A stretch of 64,000 nt of DNA. It comes from Garcia nutans. Its lineage: Eukaryota; Streptophyta; Magnoliopsida; Malpighiales; Euphorbiaceae. Shown piece after piece: positions 22,421 to 34,552 of this stretch. Position 1 is the first letter of the stretch; the number at the start of each line of letters is the position of its first letter. The notes below the pieces were generated by a model that saw only the letters and a program-made list of their open reading frames with translations, did no database searches and was not told the DNA's origin. The position numbers and the translations under genes were made by a program. The stretch covers positions 10,029,501-10,093,500 of the forward strand of contig CANTUV010000053.1 in the NCBI GenBank assembly GCA_947685225.1, written 5' to 3'.

Positions 22421-22724
22421 ATCATTTTTTTTTCGAAAATATTTTTTATATCAACCACGATCCTTCGCAGTTTGGAGCCGGCGGACTAATAAATCATTTG
22501 TTGGCCTTTTAGAGCAACGCGAGTAATATCGCCGATATGGCGTCGCTTGGATCATTATCTCAAATCAGTCTCTCTCTGCAGCAGATTTGAGAGCGTTGGT
22601 GCGTGGGCGAGCTTAGGATGGCATCGTAGGAAGAGGGACGAATGAGAAAGAGAATAGGCAAGGGCCATTCTCAGCGAAGCAGTGAGAGGGAGAGAATAAA
22701 TTAAATTTTCTGGCAGCGCATGAC

Positions 22725-22844
22725 GGGTGCGATCATTCCAGCACAAACGCACCGGATCCCATCAGAACACCGAAGTCAAACGTGCTTGGGCGAGAGTAGT
22801 ACTGAGATGGGTGACCTCTTAGGAAGTCCTTGTGTTGCAACCCT
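22725..22844 (+). rRNA. 5S rRNA: 5S ribosomal RNA
   Basis: Changes: A13T, T21A, T45A, T53C, G97A, C116A. Confidence 0.91.
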
Positions 22845-23151
22845 ATCATTTTTCTTTTTTCGAAAATATTTTTTTTATCAACCACGATCATTTGCTGTGT
22901 GGGGCCCGCGGACTAATAAATCATTTGTTGGCCTTTTAGAGCAACGCGAGTAATATCGCCGATATAGCGTCGCTTTGCTCGTTTGCCCGAATCAGTATCT
23001 TTCTGCAGCAGATTTGAGAGCGGTGGTGCTTGGGCGAGCTTAGGATGGCATCGTAGGAAGACGGACTAATGAGAAAGAGAATAGGCAAGCGCCATTCTCA
23101 GCGAAGCAGTGAGAGGGAGAGAATAAATTAAATTTTCTGGCAGCGCATGAC

Positions 23152-23271
23152 GGGTGGGATCATACCAGCACTAACGCACCGGATCCCATCAGAACTTCGA
23201 AGTTAAACGTGCTTGGGCGAGAGTAGTACTGAGATGGGTGACCTCTTTATTAGTCCTTGTGTTGCAACCCT
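23152..23271 (+). rRNA. 5S rRNA: 5S ribosomal RNA
   Basis: Changes: C6G, C46T, four adjacent changes at 97-100 in the C box (CTTTATTAGTCC), C116A. Confidence 0.89.
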
Positions 23272-23578
23272 ATCATTTTTCTTTTTTCGAAAATATTTTT
23301 TTTATCAACCACGATCATTTGCTGTGTGGGGCCGGCGGACTAATAAATCATTTGTTGGCCTTTTAGAGCAACGCGAGTAATATCGCTGATATTGCGTCGC
23401 TTGGCTCGTTTGCCCGAATCAATCTCTCTCTGCAGCAGATTTGAGAGCGTTGTTGCGTGGGCGAGCTTAGGAAGGCATCGTAGGAAGAGGGACGAATGAG
23501 AAAGAGAATAGGCAAGGGCCATTCTCAGCGAAGCATTGAGAGGGAGAGAATAAATTAAATTTTCTGGCAGCGCATGAC

Positions 23579-23698
23579 GGCTGCGATCATACCAGCACTA
23601 ACGCACCAGATCCCATCAGAACTCCGAAGTTAAACGTGGTTGGGCGAGAGTATTACTGAGATGGGGGACCTCTTGGGAAGTCCTTGTGTTGCACCCCT
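23579..23698 (+). rRNA. 5S rRNA: 5S ribosomal RNA
   Basis: Changes: G3C, G30A, C61G, G75T, T88G. Confidence 0.91.
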
Positions 23699-24005
23699 AT
23701 CATTTTTCTTTTTTCGAAAATATTTTTTTTATCAACCACGATCATTTGCAGTGTGGGGCCGGCGGACTAATAAATCATTTGTTGGCCTTTTAGAGCAACG
23801 CGAGTAATATCTCCGATATGGCGTCGCTTGACTCGTTTTCCCGAATCAGTATCTTTCTGCAGCAGATTTGAGAGCGGTGGTTCTTGGGCGAGCTTAGGAT
23901 GGCATCGTAGCAAGAGGGACGAATGAGAAAGAGAATAGGCAAGGGCCATTCTCAGCGAAGCAGTGAGAGGGAGAGAATAAATTAAATTTTCTTGCAGCGC
24001 ATGAC

Positions 24006-24125
24006 GGGTGCGATAATACCAGCACTAACGCACCAGATCCCATCAGAACTCCGAAGTTAAACGTGGTTGGGCGAGAGTATTACTGAGATGGGGGACCTCT
24101 TGGGAAGTCCTTGTGTTGCACTCCT
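24006..24125 (+). rRNA. 5S rRNA: 5S ribosomal RNA
   Basis: Changes: C10A, G30A, C61G, G75T, T88G, C117T. Duplicate block member of 25713. Confidence 0.91.
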
Positions 24126-24432
24126 ATCATTTTTCTTTTTTCGAAAATATTTTTTTTATCAACCACGATCATTTGCAGTGTGGGGCCGGCGGACTAATAA
24201 ATCATTTGTTGGCCTTTTAGAGCAACGCGAGTAATATCGCCGATATGGCGTTGCTTAACTCGTTTGCCCGAATCAGTATCTTTCTGCAGCAGATTTGAGA
24301 GCGGTGGTGCTTGGGCGAGCTTAGGATGGCATCGTAGGAAGACGGACGAATGAGAAAGAGAATAGGCAAGCGCCATTCTCAGCGAAGCAGTGAGAGGGAG
24401 AGAATAAATTAAATTTTCTGGCAGCGCATGAC

Positions 24433-24552
24433 GGGTGCGATCATACCAGCACTAACGCACCGGATCCTATCAGAACTCCGAAGTTAAATATGCTTGGGCG
24501 AGAGTTGTCCTGAGATGGGTGACCTCTTTGGAAGTCCTCGTGTTGCACCCCT
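24433..24552 (+). rRNA. 5S rRNA: 5S ribosomal RNA
   Basis: Changes: C36T, C57T, G58A, A74T, A77C, G97T; same set at 22301 and 26140. Confidence 0.9.
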
Positions 24553-24859
24553 ATCATTTTTCTTTTTTTGAAAATATTTTTTTTATCAACCACGATCCTT
24601 CGCAGTTTGGAGCCGGCAGACTAATAAATCATTTGTTGGCCTTTTAGAGCACCGCGAGTAATATCGCCGATATGGCGTCGCTTGGATCATTTGCTCGAAT
24701 CAGTCTCTCTCTGCAGCAGATTTGAGAGCGTTGGTGCGTGGGCGAGCTTAGGATGGCATCGTAGGAAGAGGGACGAATGAGAAAGAGAATAGGCAAGGGC
24801 CATTCTCAGCAAAGCAGTGAGAGGGAGAGAATAAATTAAATTTTCTGGCAGCACATTAT

Positions 24860-24979
24860 AGGTGCGATCATACCAGCACTAACGCACCGGATCCCATCAG
24901 AACTCTGAAGTGAAACGTGCTTGGGCGAGAGTAGTACTGAGATGGGTGACCTCTTGGGAAGTCCTTGTGTTGCACCCCT
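24860..24979 (+). rRNA. 5S rRNA: 5S ribosomal RNA
   Basis: Changes: G1A, C47T, T53G. First of a run of genes with A at +1 and GTGAAACG in the A box. Confidence 0.92.
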
Positions 24980-25285
24980 ATCATATTTTTTTTTTCGAAA
25001 ATATTTTTTTATCAACCACGATCATTTGCAGTGTGGGGCCGGCGGACTAATAAATCATTTGTTGGCCTTTTAGAGCAACGCGAGTAATATCGCCGATTTG
25101 GCGTCGCTTGGCTCGTTTGCCCGAATCAGTCTCTCTCTGCAACAGATTTTAGAGCGTTGGTTCGTGGGCGAGCTTAGGATGGCATCGTAGGAAGAGGGAC
25201 GAATGAGAAAGAGAATAGGCAAGGGCCATTCCCAGCAAAGCAGTGAGAGGGAGAGAATAAAATAAATTTTCTGGCAGCGCATTAC

Positions 25286-25405
25286 AGGTGCGATCATACC
25301 AGCACTAACGCACCGGATCCCATCAGAACTCCGAAGTGAAACGTGCTTGGGCGAGAGTAGTACTGAGATGGGTGACCTCTTGGGAAGTCCTTGTGTTGCA
25401 CCCCT
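25286..25405 (+). rRNA. 5S rRNA: 5S ribosomal RNA
   Basis: Changes: G1A, T53G. Confidence 0.93.
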
Positions 25406-25712
25406 ATCATATTTTTTTTTTCGAAAATATTTTTTTTATCAACCACGATCATTTGCAGTGTGGGGCCGGCGGACTAATAAATCATTTGTTGGCCTTTTAG
25501 AGCAACGCGAGTAATATCGCCGATATGGCGTCGCTTGACTCGTTTGCCCGAATCAGTATCTTTCTGCAGCAGATTTGAGAGCGGTGGTTCTTAGGCAAGC
25601 TTAGGATGGCATCGTAGCAAGAGGGACGAATGAGAAAGAGAATAGGCAAGGGCCATTCTCAGCGAAGCAGTGAGAGGGAGAGAATAAATTAAATTTTCTT
25701 GCAGCGCATGAC

Positions 25713-25832
25713 GGGTGCGATCATACCAGCACTAACGCACCAGATCCCATCAGAACTCCGAAGTTAAACGTGGTTGGGCGAGAGTATTACTGAAATGGGG
25801 GACCTCTTGGGAAGTCCTTGTGTTGCACCCCT
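25713..25832 (+). rRNA. 5S rRNA: 5S ribosomal RNA
   Basis: Changes: G30A, C61G, G75T, G82A, T88G. Confidence 0.91.
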
Positions 25833-26139
25833 ATCATTTTTCTTTTTTCGAAAATATTTTTTTTATCAACCACGATCATTTGCAGTGTGGGGCCGGCGGA
25901 CTAATAAATCATTTGTTGGCCTTTTAGAGCAACGCGAGTAATATCGCCGATGTGGCGTTGCTTAACTCGTTTGCCCGAATTAGTATCTTTCTGCAGCAGA
26001 TTTGAGAGCGGTGGTGCTTGGGCGAGCTTAGGATGGCATCGTAGGAAGACGGACGAATGAGAAAGAGAATAGGCAAGCGCCATTCTCAGCGAAGCAGTGA
26101 GAGGGAGAGAATAAATTAAATTTTCTGGCAGCGCATGAC

Positions 26140-26259
26140 GGGTGCGATCATACCAGCACTAACGCACCGGATCCTATCATAACTCCGAAGTTAAATATGC
26201 TTGGGCGAGAGTTGTCCTGAGATGGGTGGCCTCTTTGGAAGTCCTCGTGTTGCACCCCT
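26140..26259 (+). rRNA. 5S rRNA: 5S ribosomal RNA
   Basis: Changes: C36T, G41T, C57T, G58A, A74T, A77C, A90G, G97T; the most diverged full-length copy of its subfamily. Confidence 0.89.
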
Positions 26260-26566
26260 ATCATTTTTCTTTTTTCGAAAATATTTTTTTTACCAACCAT
26301 GATCCTTCGCAGTTTGGAGCCGGCGGACTAATAAATCATTTGTTGGCCTTTTAGAGCACCGCGAGTAATATCGCCGATATGGCGTCGCTTGGATCATTTG
26401 CTCGAATCAGTCTCTCTCTGCAGCAGATTTGAGAGCGTTGGTGCGTGGGCGAGCTTAGGATGGCATCGTAGGAAGAGGGACGAATGAGAAAGAGAATAGG
26501 CAAGGGCCATTCTCAGCAAAGCAGTGAGAGGGAGAGAATAAATTAAATTTTCTGGCAGCACATTAT

Positions 26567-26686
26567 AGGTGCGATCATACCAGCACTAACGCACCGGATC
26601 CCATCAAAACTCCGAAGTGAAACGTGCTTGGGCGAGAGTAGTACTGAGATGGGTGACCTCTTGGGAAATCCTTGTGTTGCACCCCT
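26567..26686 (+). rRNA. 5S rRNA: 5S ribosomal RNA
   Basis: Changes: G1A, G41A, T53G, G102A. Confidence 0.92.
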
Positions 26687-26993
26687 ATCATATTTTTTTT
26701 TTCGAAAATATTTTTTTTATCAACCACGATCATTTGCAGTGTGGGGCCGGCGGACTAATAAATCATTTGTTGGCCTTTTAGAGCAACGCGAGTAATATCG
26801 CCGATATGGCGTCGCTTGGCTCGTTTGCCCGAATCAGTCTCTCTCTGCCACAGATTTGAGAGCGTTGGTTCGTGGGCGAGCTTAGGATGGCATCGTAGGA
26901 AGAGGGACGAATGAGAAAGAGAATAGGCAAGGGCCATTCTCAGCAAAGCAGTGAGAGGGAGAGAATAAAATAAATTTTCTGGCAGCGCATTAC

Positions 26994-27113
26994 AGGTGCG
27001 ATCATACCAGCACTAACGCACCGGATCCCATCAGAACTCCGAAGTGAAACGTGCTTGGGCGAGAGTGGTACTGAGATGGGTGACCTCTTGGGAAGTCCTT
27101 GTGTTGCACCCCT
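26994..27113 (+). rRNA. 5S rRNA: 5S ribosomal RNA
   Basis: Changes: G1A, T53G, A74G. Confidence 0.93.
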
Positions 27114-27420
27114 ATCATATTTTTTTTTTCGAAAATATTTTTTTTATCAACCACGATCATTTGCAGTGTGGCACTGGCGGACTAATAAATCATTTGTTGG
27201 CCTTTTAGAGCAACGCGAGTAATATCGCCGATATGGCGTCGCTTGGCTCGTTTGCCCAAATCAGTCTCTCTCTGCAACAGATTTGAGAGCGTTGGTTCGT
27301 GGGCGAGCTTAGGATGGCATCGTAGGAAGAGGGACGAATGAGAAAGAGAATAGGCAAGGGCCATTCTCAGCAAAGCAGTGAGAGGGAGAGAATAAATTAA
27401 ATTTTCTGGCAGCGCATTAC

Positions 27421-27540
27421 AGGTGCGATCATACCAGCACTAACGCACCGGATCCCATCAGAACTCCGAAGTGAAACGTGCTTGGGCGAGAGTAGTACTG
27501 AGATGGGTGACCTCTTGGGAAGTCCTTGTGTTGCACCCCT
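27421..27540 (+). rRNA. 5S rRNA: 5S ribosomal RNA
   Basis: Changes: G1A, T53G; same as 25286 and 27848. Confidence 0.93.
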
Positions 27541-27847
27541 ATCATATTTTTTTTTTCGAAAATATTTTTTTTATCAACCACGATCATTTGTAGTGTGGGG
27601 CCGGCGGACTAATAAATCATTTGTTGGCCTTTTAGGGCAACGCGAGTAATATCGCCGATATGGCGTCGCTTGGCTCGTTTGCCCGAATCAGTCTCTCTCT
27701 GCAACAGATTTGAGAGCGTTGGTTCGTGGGCGAGCTTAGGATGGCATCGTAGGAAGAGGGACGAATGAGAAAGAGAATAGGCAAGGGCCATTCTCAGCAA
27801 AGCAGTGAGAGGGAGAGAATAAATTAAATTTTCTTGCAGCGCATTAC

Positions 27848-27967
27848 AGGTGCGATCATACCAGCACTAACGCACCGGATCCCATCAGAACTCCGAAGTG
27901 AAACGTGCTTGGGCGAGAGTAGTACTGAGATGGGTGACCTCTTGGGAAGTCCTTGTGTTGCACCCCT
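27848..27967 (+). rRNA. 5S rRNA: 5S ribosomal RNA
   Basis: Changes: G1A, T53G. Confidence 0.93.
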
Positions 27968-28272
27968 ATCATATTTTTTTTTCGAAAATATTTTTTTATC
28001 ACCCACGATCATTTGCAGTGTGGGGCTGGCGGACTAATAAATCATTTTTTGGCCTTTTAGAGCAATGCGAGTAATATCGCCGATATGGCGTCGCTTAGCT
28101 CGTTTGCCCGAATCAGTATCTTTCTGCAGCAGATTTGAGAGCGTTGGTGCGTGGGCGAGCTTCGGAAGGCATCGTAGGAAGAGGGGCGAATGAGAAAGAG
28201 AATAGGCAAGGGCCATTCTCAGCGAAGCAATGAGAGGGAGAGAATAAATTAAATTTTCTGGCAGCGCATTAC

Positions 28273-28392
28273 GGGTGCGATCATACCAGCACTAACGCAC
28301 CGGATCTCGTCAGAACTCCGAAGTCAAACGTGCTTGGGCGAGAGTAGTACTGAGATGGGTGACCTCTTGGGAAGTCCTCGTGTTTCACCCCT
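28273..28392 (+). rRNA. 5S rRNA: 5S ribosomal RNA
   Basis: Changes: C35T, A37G, T53C, G113T. The spacer that follows carries a 17-bp deletion (410-bp unit). Confidence 0.92.
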
Positions 28393-28682
28393 ATCATTTT
28401 TCTCTTCTCGAAAATATTTTTTTTATCAACCACGATCCTTCGCAGTTTGGATCATTTGTTGGCCTTTTAGAGCAACGCGAGTAATATCGCCGATATGGCG
28501 TCGCTTGGCTCGTTTGCCCAAATCAGTCTCTCTCTGCAGAACATTTGAGAACTTTGGTGCGTGGGCGAGCTTAGGATGGCATCGTAGGAAGAGGGACGAA
28601 TGAGAAAGAGAATAGGCAAGGGCTATTCTCAGCGAAGCAGTGAGAGGGAGAAAATAAATTAAATTTTCTAGCAGCGCATTAG

Positions 28683-28802
28683 GGGTGCGATCATACCAGC
28701 ACTAACGCACCGGATCCCATCAGAACTCCGAAGTCAAACGTGCTTGGGCGAGAGTAGTACTGAGATGGGTGACCTCTTGGGAAGTCCTTGTGTTGCACCC
28801 CT
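28683..28802 (+). rRNA. 5S rRNA: 5S ribosomal RNA, closest to majority
   Basis: T53C is the only difference I see from the majority sequence, so this is the best-preserved gene in the window. The base before it is part of GGGG, so the usual C at -1 is absent. Confidence 0.95.
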
Positions 28803-29108
28803 ATCATATTTTTTTTTCGAAAATATTTTTTTTATCAACCACGATCATTTGCAGTGTGGGGCCGGCGGACTAATAAATCATTTGTTGGCCTTTTAGAGCA
28901 ACGCGAGTAATATCGCCGATATGGCGTCGCTTGGCTCGTTTGCCCGAATCAGTCTCTCTCTGCAACAGATTTGAGAGTGTTGGTTCGTGGGCGAGCTTAG
29001 GATGGCATCGTAGGAAGAGGGACGAATGAGAAAGAGAATAGGCAAGGGCCATTCTCAGCGAAGCAGTGAGAGGGAGAGAATAAATTAAATTTTCTGGCAG
29101 CGCATTGC

Positions 29109-29208
29109 AGGTGCGATCATACCAGCACTAACGCACCGGATCCCATCAGAACTCTGAAGTGAAACGTGCTTGGGCGAGAGTAGTACTGAGATGGGTGACC
29201 TCTTGGGA
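29109..29208 (+). pseudogene. 5S rRNA, 3'-truncated (100 nt)
   Basis: Positions 1-100 only (G1A, C47T, T53G); after CTCTTGGGA it jumps to mid-spacer TTTGAGAGCGTTGG. The gene end, terminator and first half of the spacer are missing, giving a short recombinant unit of about 239 bp. Confidence 0.92.
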
Positions 29209-29347
29209 TTTGAGAGCGTTGGTGCATGGGCGAGCTTAGGAAGGCATCGTAGGAAGAGTGGCGAATGAGAAAGAGAATAGGCAAGGGCCATTCTCAGCGA
29301 AGCAATGAGAGGGAGAGAATAAATTAAATTTTCTGGCAGCGCATTAC

Positions 29348-29467
29348 GGGTGCGATCATACCAGCACTAACGCACCGGATCCCGTCAGAACTCCGAAGTC
29401 AAACGTGCTTGGGCGAGAGTAGTACTGAGATGGGTGACCTCTTGGGAAGTCCTCGTGTTTCACCCCT
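29348..29467 (+). rRNA. 5S rRNA: 5S ribosomal RNA
   Basis: Changes: A37G, T53C, G113T. Followed by a spacer with the 17-bp deletion. Confidence 0.92.
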
Positions 29468-29757
29468 ATCATTTTTCTCTTCTCGAAAATATTTTTTTTA
29501 TCAACCACGATCCTTCGCAGTTTGGATCATTTGTTGGCCTTTTAGAGCAACGCGAGTAATATCGCCGATATGGCGTCGCTTGGCTCGTTTGCCCAAATCA
29601 GTCTCTCTCTGCAGAACATTTGAGAACTTTGGTGCGTGGGCGAGCTTAGGATGGCATCGTAGGAAGAGGGACGAATGAGAAAGAGAATAGGCAAGGGCTA
29701 TTCTCAGCGAAGCAGTGAGAGGGAGAAAATAAATTAAATTTTCTAGCAGCGCATTAG

Positions 29758-29877
29758 GGGTGCGATCATACCAGCACTAACGCACCGGATCCCATCAGAA
29801 CTCCGAAGTCAAACGTGCTTGGGCGAGAGTAGTACTGAGATGGGTGACCTCTTGGGAAGTCCTCGTGTTTCACCCCT
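29758..29877 (+). rRNA. 5S rRNA: 5S ribosomal RNA
   Basis: Changes: T53C, G113T. Starts 410 bp after the previous gene; followed by another 17-bp-deleted spacer. Confidence 0.93.
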
Positions 29878-30167
29878 ATCATTTTTCTCTTCTCGAAAAT
29901 ATTTTTTTTATCAACCACGATCCTTCGCAGTTTGGATCATTTGTTGGCCTTTTAGAGCAACGCGAGTAATATCGCCGATATGGCGTCGCTTGGCTCGTTT
30001 GCCCAAATCAGTCTCTCTCTGCAGAAGATTTGAGAACTTTGGTGCGTGGGCGAGCTTAGGATGGCATCGTAGGAAGAGGGAAGAATGAGAAAGAGAATAG
30101 GCAAGGGCTATTCTCAGCGAAGCAGTGAGAGGGAGAAAATAAATTAAATTTTCTGGCAGCGCATTAG

Positions 30168-30287
30168 GGGTGCGATCATACCACCACTAACGCACCGGAT
30201 CCCATCAGAACTCCGAAGTCAAACGTGCTTGGGCGAGAGTAGTACTGAGATGGGTGACCTCTTGGGAAGTCCTTGTGTTGCACCCCT
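30168..30287 (+). rRNA. 5S rRNA: 5S ribosomal RNA
   Basis: Changes: G17C, T53C. Confidence 0.93.
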
Positions 30288-30594
30288 ATCATATTTTTTT
30301 TTTCGAAAATATTTTTTTTATCAACCACGATCATTTGCAGTGTGGGGCCGGCGGACTAATAAATCATTTGTTGGCCTTTTAGAGCAACGCGAGTAATATC
30401 GCCGATATGGCGTCGCTTGGCTCGTTTGCCCGAATCAGTCTCTCTCTGCAACAGATTTGAGAGTGTTGGTTCGTGGGCGAGCTTAGGATGGCATCGTAGG
30501 AAGAGGGACGAATGAGAAAGAGAATAGGCAAGGGCCATTCTCAGCAAAGCAGTGAGAGGGAGAGAATAAATTAAATTTTTTGGCAGCGCATGAC

Positions 30595-30714
30595 GGGTGC
30601 GATCATACCAGCACTAACGCACCAGATCCCATCAGAACTCCGAAGTTAAACGTGCTTGGGCGAGAGTAGTACTGAGATGTGTGACCTCTTGGGAAGTCCA
30701 CGTGTTGCACCCCT
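30595..30714 (+). rRNA. 5S rRNA: 5S ribosomal RNA
   Basis: Changes: G30A, G86T, T106A. Confidence 0.92.
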
Positions 30715-31020
30715 ATCATTTTTCATTTTTCAAAAATATTTTTTTATCAACCATGATCATTTGCAGTTTAGGGCCTGCGGACTAATAAATAATTTGTTGG
30801 CCTTTTAGAGCAACGCGAGTAATATCGAAGATATGGCGTCGCTTAGCTCATTTGCCCGAATCAGTATCTTTCTGCAGCAGATTTGAGAGCGTTGGTGCGT
30901 GGGCGAGCTTAGGATGGCATCGTAGGAAGAGGGACGAATGAGAAAGAGAATAGGCAAGCGCCATTCTCAAAGAAGCAGTGAGAGGGAGAGAATAAATTAA
31001 ATTTTCTGGCATCGCATTAC

Positions 31021-31140
31021 GGGTGCGATCATACCATCACTAACGCACCGGATCCCATTAGAACTTCGAAGTTAAACGTGCTTTGGCGAGAGTAGTACTG
31101 AGATGGGTGACCACTTCGGAAGTCCTTGTGTTGCACCCCT
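31021..31140 (+). rRNA. 5S rRNA: 5S ribosomal RNA
   Basis: Changes: G17T, C39T, C46T, G64T, T93A, G97C; two changes in the C box. Confidence 0.9.
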
Positions 31141-31446
31141 ATCATTTTTCATTTTTCAAAAATATTTTTTTATCAACCATGATCATTTGCAGTTTAGGGC
31201 CTGCGGACTAATAAATAATTTGTTGGCCTTTTAGAGCAACACGAGTAATATCGCCGATATGGCGTCGCTTGGCTCGTTTGCCCGAATCAATCTCTCTCCG
31301 CAGCAGATTTGAGAGTGTTGGTGCGTGGGCGAGCTTAGGATGGCATCGTCGGAAGAGGGACGAATGAGAAAGAGAATAGGCAAGGGCCATTCTCAGCAAA
31401 GCAGTGAGAGGGAGAGAATAAATTAAATTTTCTGGCAGCGCATTGC

Positions 31447-31566
31447 AGGTGCGATCATACCAGCACTAACGCACCGGATCCCATCAGAACTCTGAAGTGA
31501 AACGTGCTTGGGCGAGAGTAGTACTGAGATGGGTGACCTCTTGGGAAGTCCTCGTGTTGCTCCCCT
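31447..31566 (+). rRNA. 5S rRNA: 5S ribosomal RNA
   Basis: Changes: G1A, C47T, T53G, A115T. Confidence 0.92.
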
Positions 31567-31874
31567 ATTATTTTTCATTTTTCGAAAATATTTTTTTTTA
31601 TCAACCACGATCCTTCGCAGTTTGGGGCCGGCAGACTAATAAATCATTTGTTGGCCTTTTAGAGCAACGCGAGTAATATCGCCGATATGGTGTCGCTTGG
31701 CTCGTTTGCCCGAATCAGTCTCTTTCTGCAGCAGATTTGAGAGTGTTGGTGCGTGGGCGAGCTTAGGATGGCATCGTAGGAAGAGGGACGAATGAGAAAG
31801 GGAATAGGCAAGGGCCATTCTCAGCGAAGCAGTGAGAGGGAGAGAATAAATTAAATTTTCTGGCAGCGCATGAC

Positions 31875-31994
31875 GGGTGCGATCATACCAGCACTAACGC
31901 ACCGGATCCCATCAGAACTCCGAAATTAAACGTGCTTGGGCGAGAGTAGTACTGAGATGGGTGACCTCTTGGGAAGTCCTTTTGTTGCACCCCT
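31875..31994 (+). rRNA. 5S rRNA: 5S ribosomal RNA
   Basis: Changes: G51A, G108T; otherwise majority. Confidence 0.94.
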
Positions 31995-32296
31995 ATCATT
32001 TTTTTTCGAAAATATTTTTTTTATCAACCACGATCATTTGCAGTGTGGGGCCGGCGGACTAATAAATCATTTGTTTGCCTTTTAGTGCAACGCGAGTAAT
32101 ATCGCCGATATGGCGTCGCTTAGCTCGTTTGACCGAATCAGTAACTTTTACAGCAGATTTGAGAGTGGTGGTGCTTGGGCGAGCTTAGGATGGCGTCGTA
32201 GGACGACGGACGAATGAGAAAGAGAATAGGCAAGCGCCATTCTCAGCGAAGCAGTGAGAGGGAGAGAATAAATTAAATTTTCTGGTAGCGCATGAC

Positions 32297-32416
32297 GGGT
32301 GCGATCATACCAGCACTAAGGCACCAGATCCCATCAGAACTACGAAGTTAAACGTGCTTGGGCGAGAGTAGTACTGAGATGGGTGACCTCTTGGGAAGTC
32401 CTCGTGTTGCTCTCCT
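32297..32416 (+). rRNA. 5S rRNA: 5S ribosomal RNA
   Basis: Changes: C24G, G30A, C46A, A115T, C117T. Confidence 0.91.
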
Positions 32417-32724
32417 ATGATTTTTCTTTTTTCGAAAATATTTTGTTTTATCAGCCACGATCCTTCGCAGTTTGGGGCCGGCGGACTAATAAATCATTTG
32501 TTAGCCTTTTAGAGCAACGCGAGTAATATCGCCGATATGGCGTCGCTTAGCTCATTTGCCCGAATCAGTCTCTTTCTGCAGCAGATTTGAGAGCGGTGGT
32601 GTGTGGGCGAGCTTAGGATGACATCGTAAGAAGATGGACGAATGAGAAAGAGAATAGGCAAGCGCCATTCTCAGCGAAGCAGTGAGAGGGAGAGAATAAA
32701 TTAAATTTTCTGGCAGCGCATGAC

Positions 32725-32844
32725 GGGTGCGATCATACCAGCACTAACGCACTGGATCCCATCAGAACTCCGAAGTTAAACGTGCTTGGGCGAGAGTAGT
32801 ACTGAGATGTGTGACCTCTTGGGAAGTTCTTGTGTTGCACCCCT
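32725..32844 (+). rRNA. 5S rRNA: 5S ribosomal RNA
   Basis: Changes: C29T, G86T, C104T. Confidence 0.93.
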
Positions 32845-33151
32845 ATCATTTTTCTTTTTTCAAAAATATTTTTTTTATCAACCACGATCATTTGCAGTTT
32901 GGGGCCGGCGGACTAATAAATCTTTTGTTTGCCTTTTAGAGCATCGCGAGTAATACCGCTGATATGGCGTCGCTTAGCTCGTTTGCCCGAATCAATATCT
33001 TTCTACAGCAGATTTGAGAGCGGTGGTGCTTCGGCGAGCTTAGGATGGCATCGTAGGAAGAAGGACGAACGAGAAAGAGAATAGGCAAGCGCCATTCTAA
33101 GCGAAGCAGTGAGAGGGAGAGAATAAATTAAATTTTCTGGTAGTGCATGAC

Positions 33152-33271
33152 GGGTGCGATCATACCAGCACTAACGCACCGGATCCCATCAGAACTCCGA
33201 AGTCAAACGTGCTAGGGCGAGAGTAGTACTGAGATGGGTGACCTCTTGGGAAGTCCTTGTGTTGCACACCT
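33152..33271 (+). rRNA. 5S rRNA: 5S ribosomal RNA
   Basis: Changes: T53C, T63A, C117A. Confidence 0.93.
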
Positions 33272-33579
33272 ATCATTTTCCTTTTTTCGAAAACATTTTT
33301 TTTTATCAACCACGATCATTTGCAGTTTTGGGCCTGCGGACTAATAAATCATTTGTTGGCCTTTTAGAGCAACGCGAGTAATATCGCCGATATGGCGTCG
33401 CTTAGCTCTTTTGCCTGAATCAGTCTCTTTCTGCAGCAGATTTGAGAGCGGTGGTGTGTGGGCGAGCTTAGGATGGCATCGTAAGAAGATGGACGAATGA
33501 GAAAGAGAATAGGCAAGGGCCATTCTCAGCGAAGCGGTGAGAGGGAGAGAATAAATTAAATTTTCTGGCAGCGCATTAC

Positions 33580-33699
33580 GGGTGCGATCATACCAGCACT
33601 AACGCACCGGATCCCATCATAAATCCGAAGTCAAATGTGCTTGGGCGAGAGTAGTACTGAGATGGGTGACCTCTTGGGAAGTCCTTGTGTTGCACACCT
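33580..33699 (+). rRNA. 5S rRNA: 5S ribosomal RNA
   Basis: Changes: G41T, C44A, T53C, C57T, C117A. Confidence 0.92.
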
Positions 33700-34005
33700 A
33701 TCATTTTTCTTTTTTCGAAAATATTTTTTTATCAACCACGATCATTTGCAGTTTGGAACCGGCGGACTAATAAATCATTTATTTACCTTTTAGAGCAAAG
33801 CGAGTAATATCGCCGATATGGCGTCGCTTGGCTCGTTTACCCGAATCAGTCTCTCTCTGCAGCAGATTTGAGAGTGTTGGTGCGTGGGCAAGCTTAGGAT
33901 GACATTGTAGGAAGAGGGACGAATGAGAAAGAGAATTGGCAAGGGCCATTCTCAGCGAAGCAGTGAGAGGGAGAGAATAAATTAAATTTTATGGCAATGC
34001 ATTAT

Positions 34006-34125
34006 GGGTGCGATCATACCAGCACTAACGCACCGGATCCCATCAGAACTCCGAAGTTAAATGTGCTTGGGCGAGAGTAGTACTGAGATGGGTGACCTCT
34101 TTGGAAGTCCTCGTGTTGCTCCCCT
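34006..34125 (+). rRNA. 5S rRNA: 5S ribosomal RNA
   Basis: Changes: C57T, G97T, A115T; base -1 is T. Confidence 0.92.
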
Positions 34126-34432
34126 ATCATTTTTCTTTTTTTGAAAATATTTTTTTTATCAACCACGATCCTTCGCGGTTTGGGGCCTGCGAACTAATAA
34201 ATCATTTGTTGGCCTTTTAGAGCAACGTGAGTAATATCGCCGATATGGCGTCGCTTGGCTCGTTTGCCCGAATCAGTCTCTCTCTGCAGCAGATTTGAGA
34301 GCGTTGGTGCGTGGGCAAGCTTAGGATGGCGTCGTAGGAAGAGGGACGAATGAGAAAGAGAATAGGCAAGGGCCATTCTCAGCGAAGTTGTGAGAGGGAG
34401 AGAATAAATTAAATTTTCTGGCAGCGCATTAC

Positions 34433-34552
34433 GGGTGCGATCATACCAGCACTAACGCACCGGATCCCATCAGAACTCCGAAGTCAAACGTGCTTGGGCG
34501 AGAGTAGTACTGAGATGGGTGTCCTCTTGGGAAGTCCTCGTGTTGCACCCCT
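34433..34552 (+). rRNA. 5S rRNA: 5S ribosomal RNA
   Basis: Changes: T53C, A90T. Confidence 0.94.
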
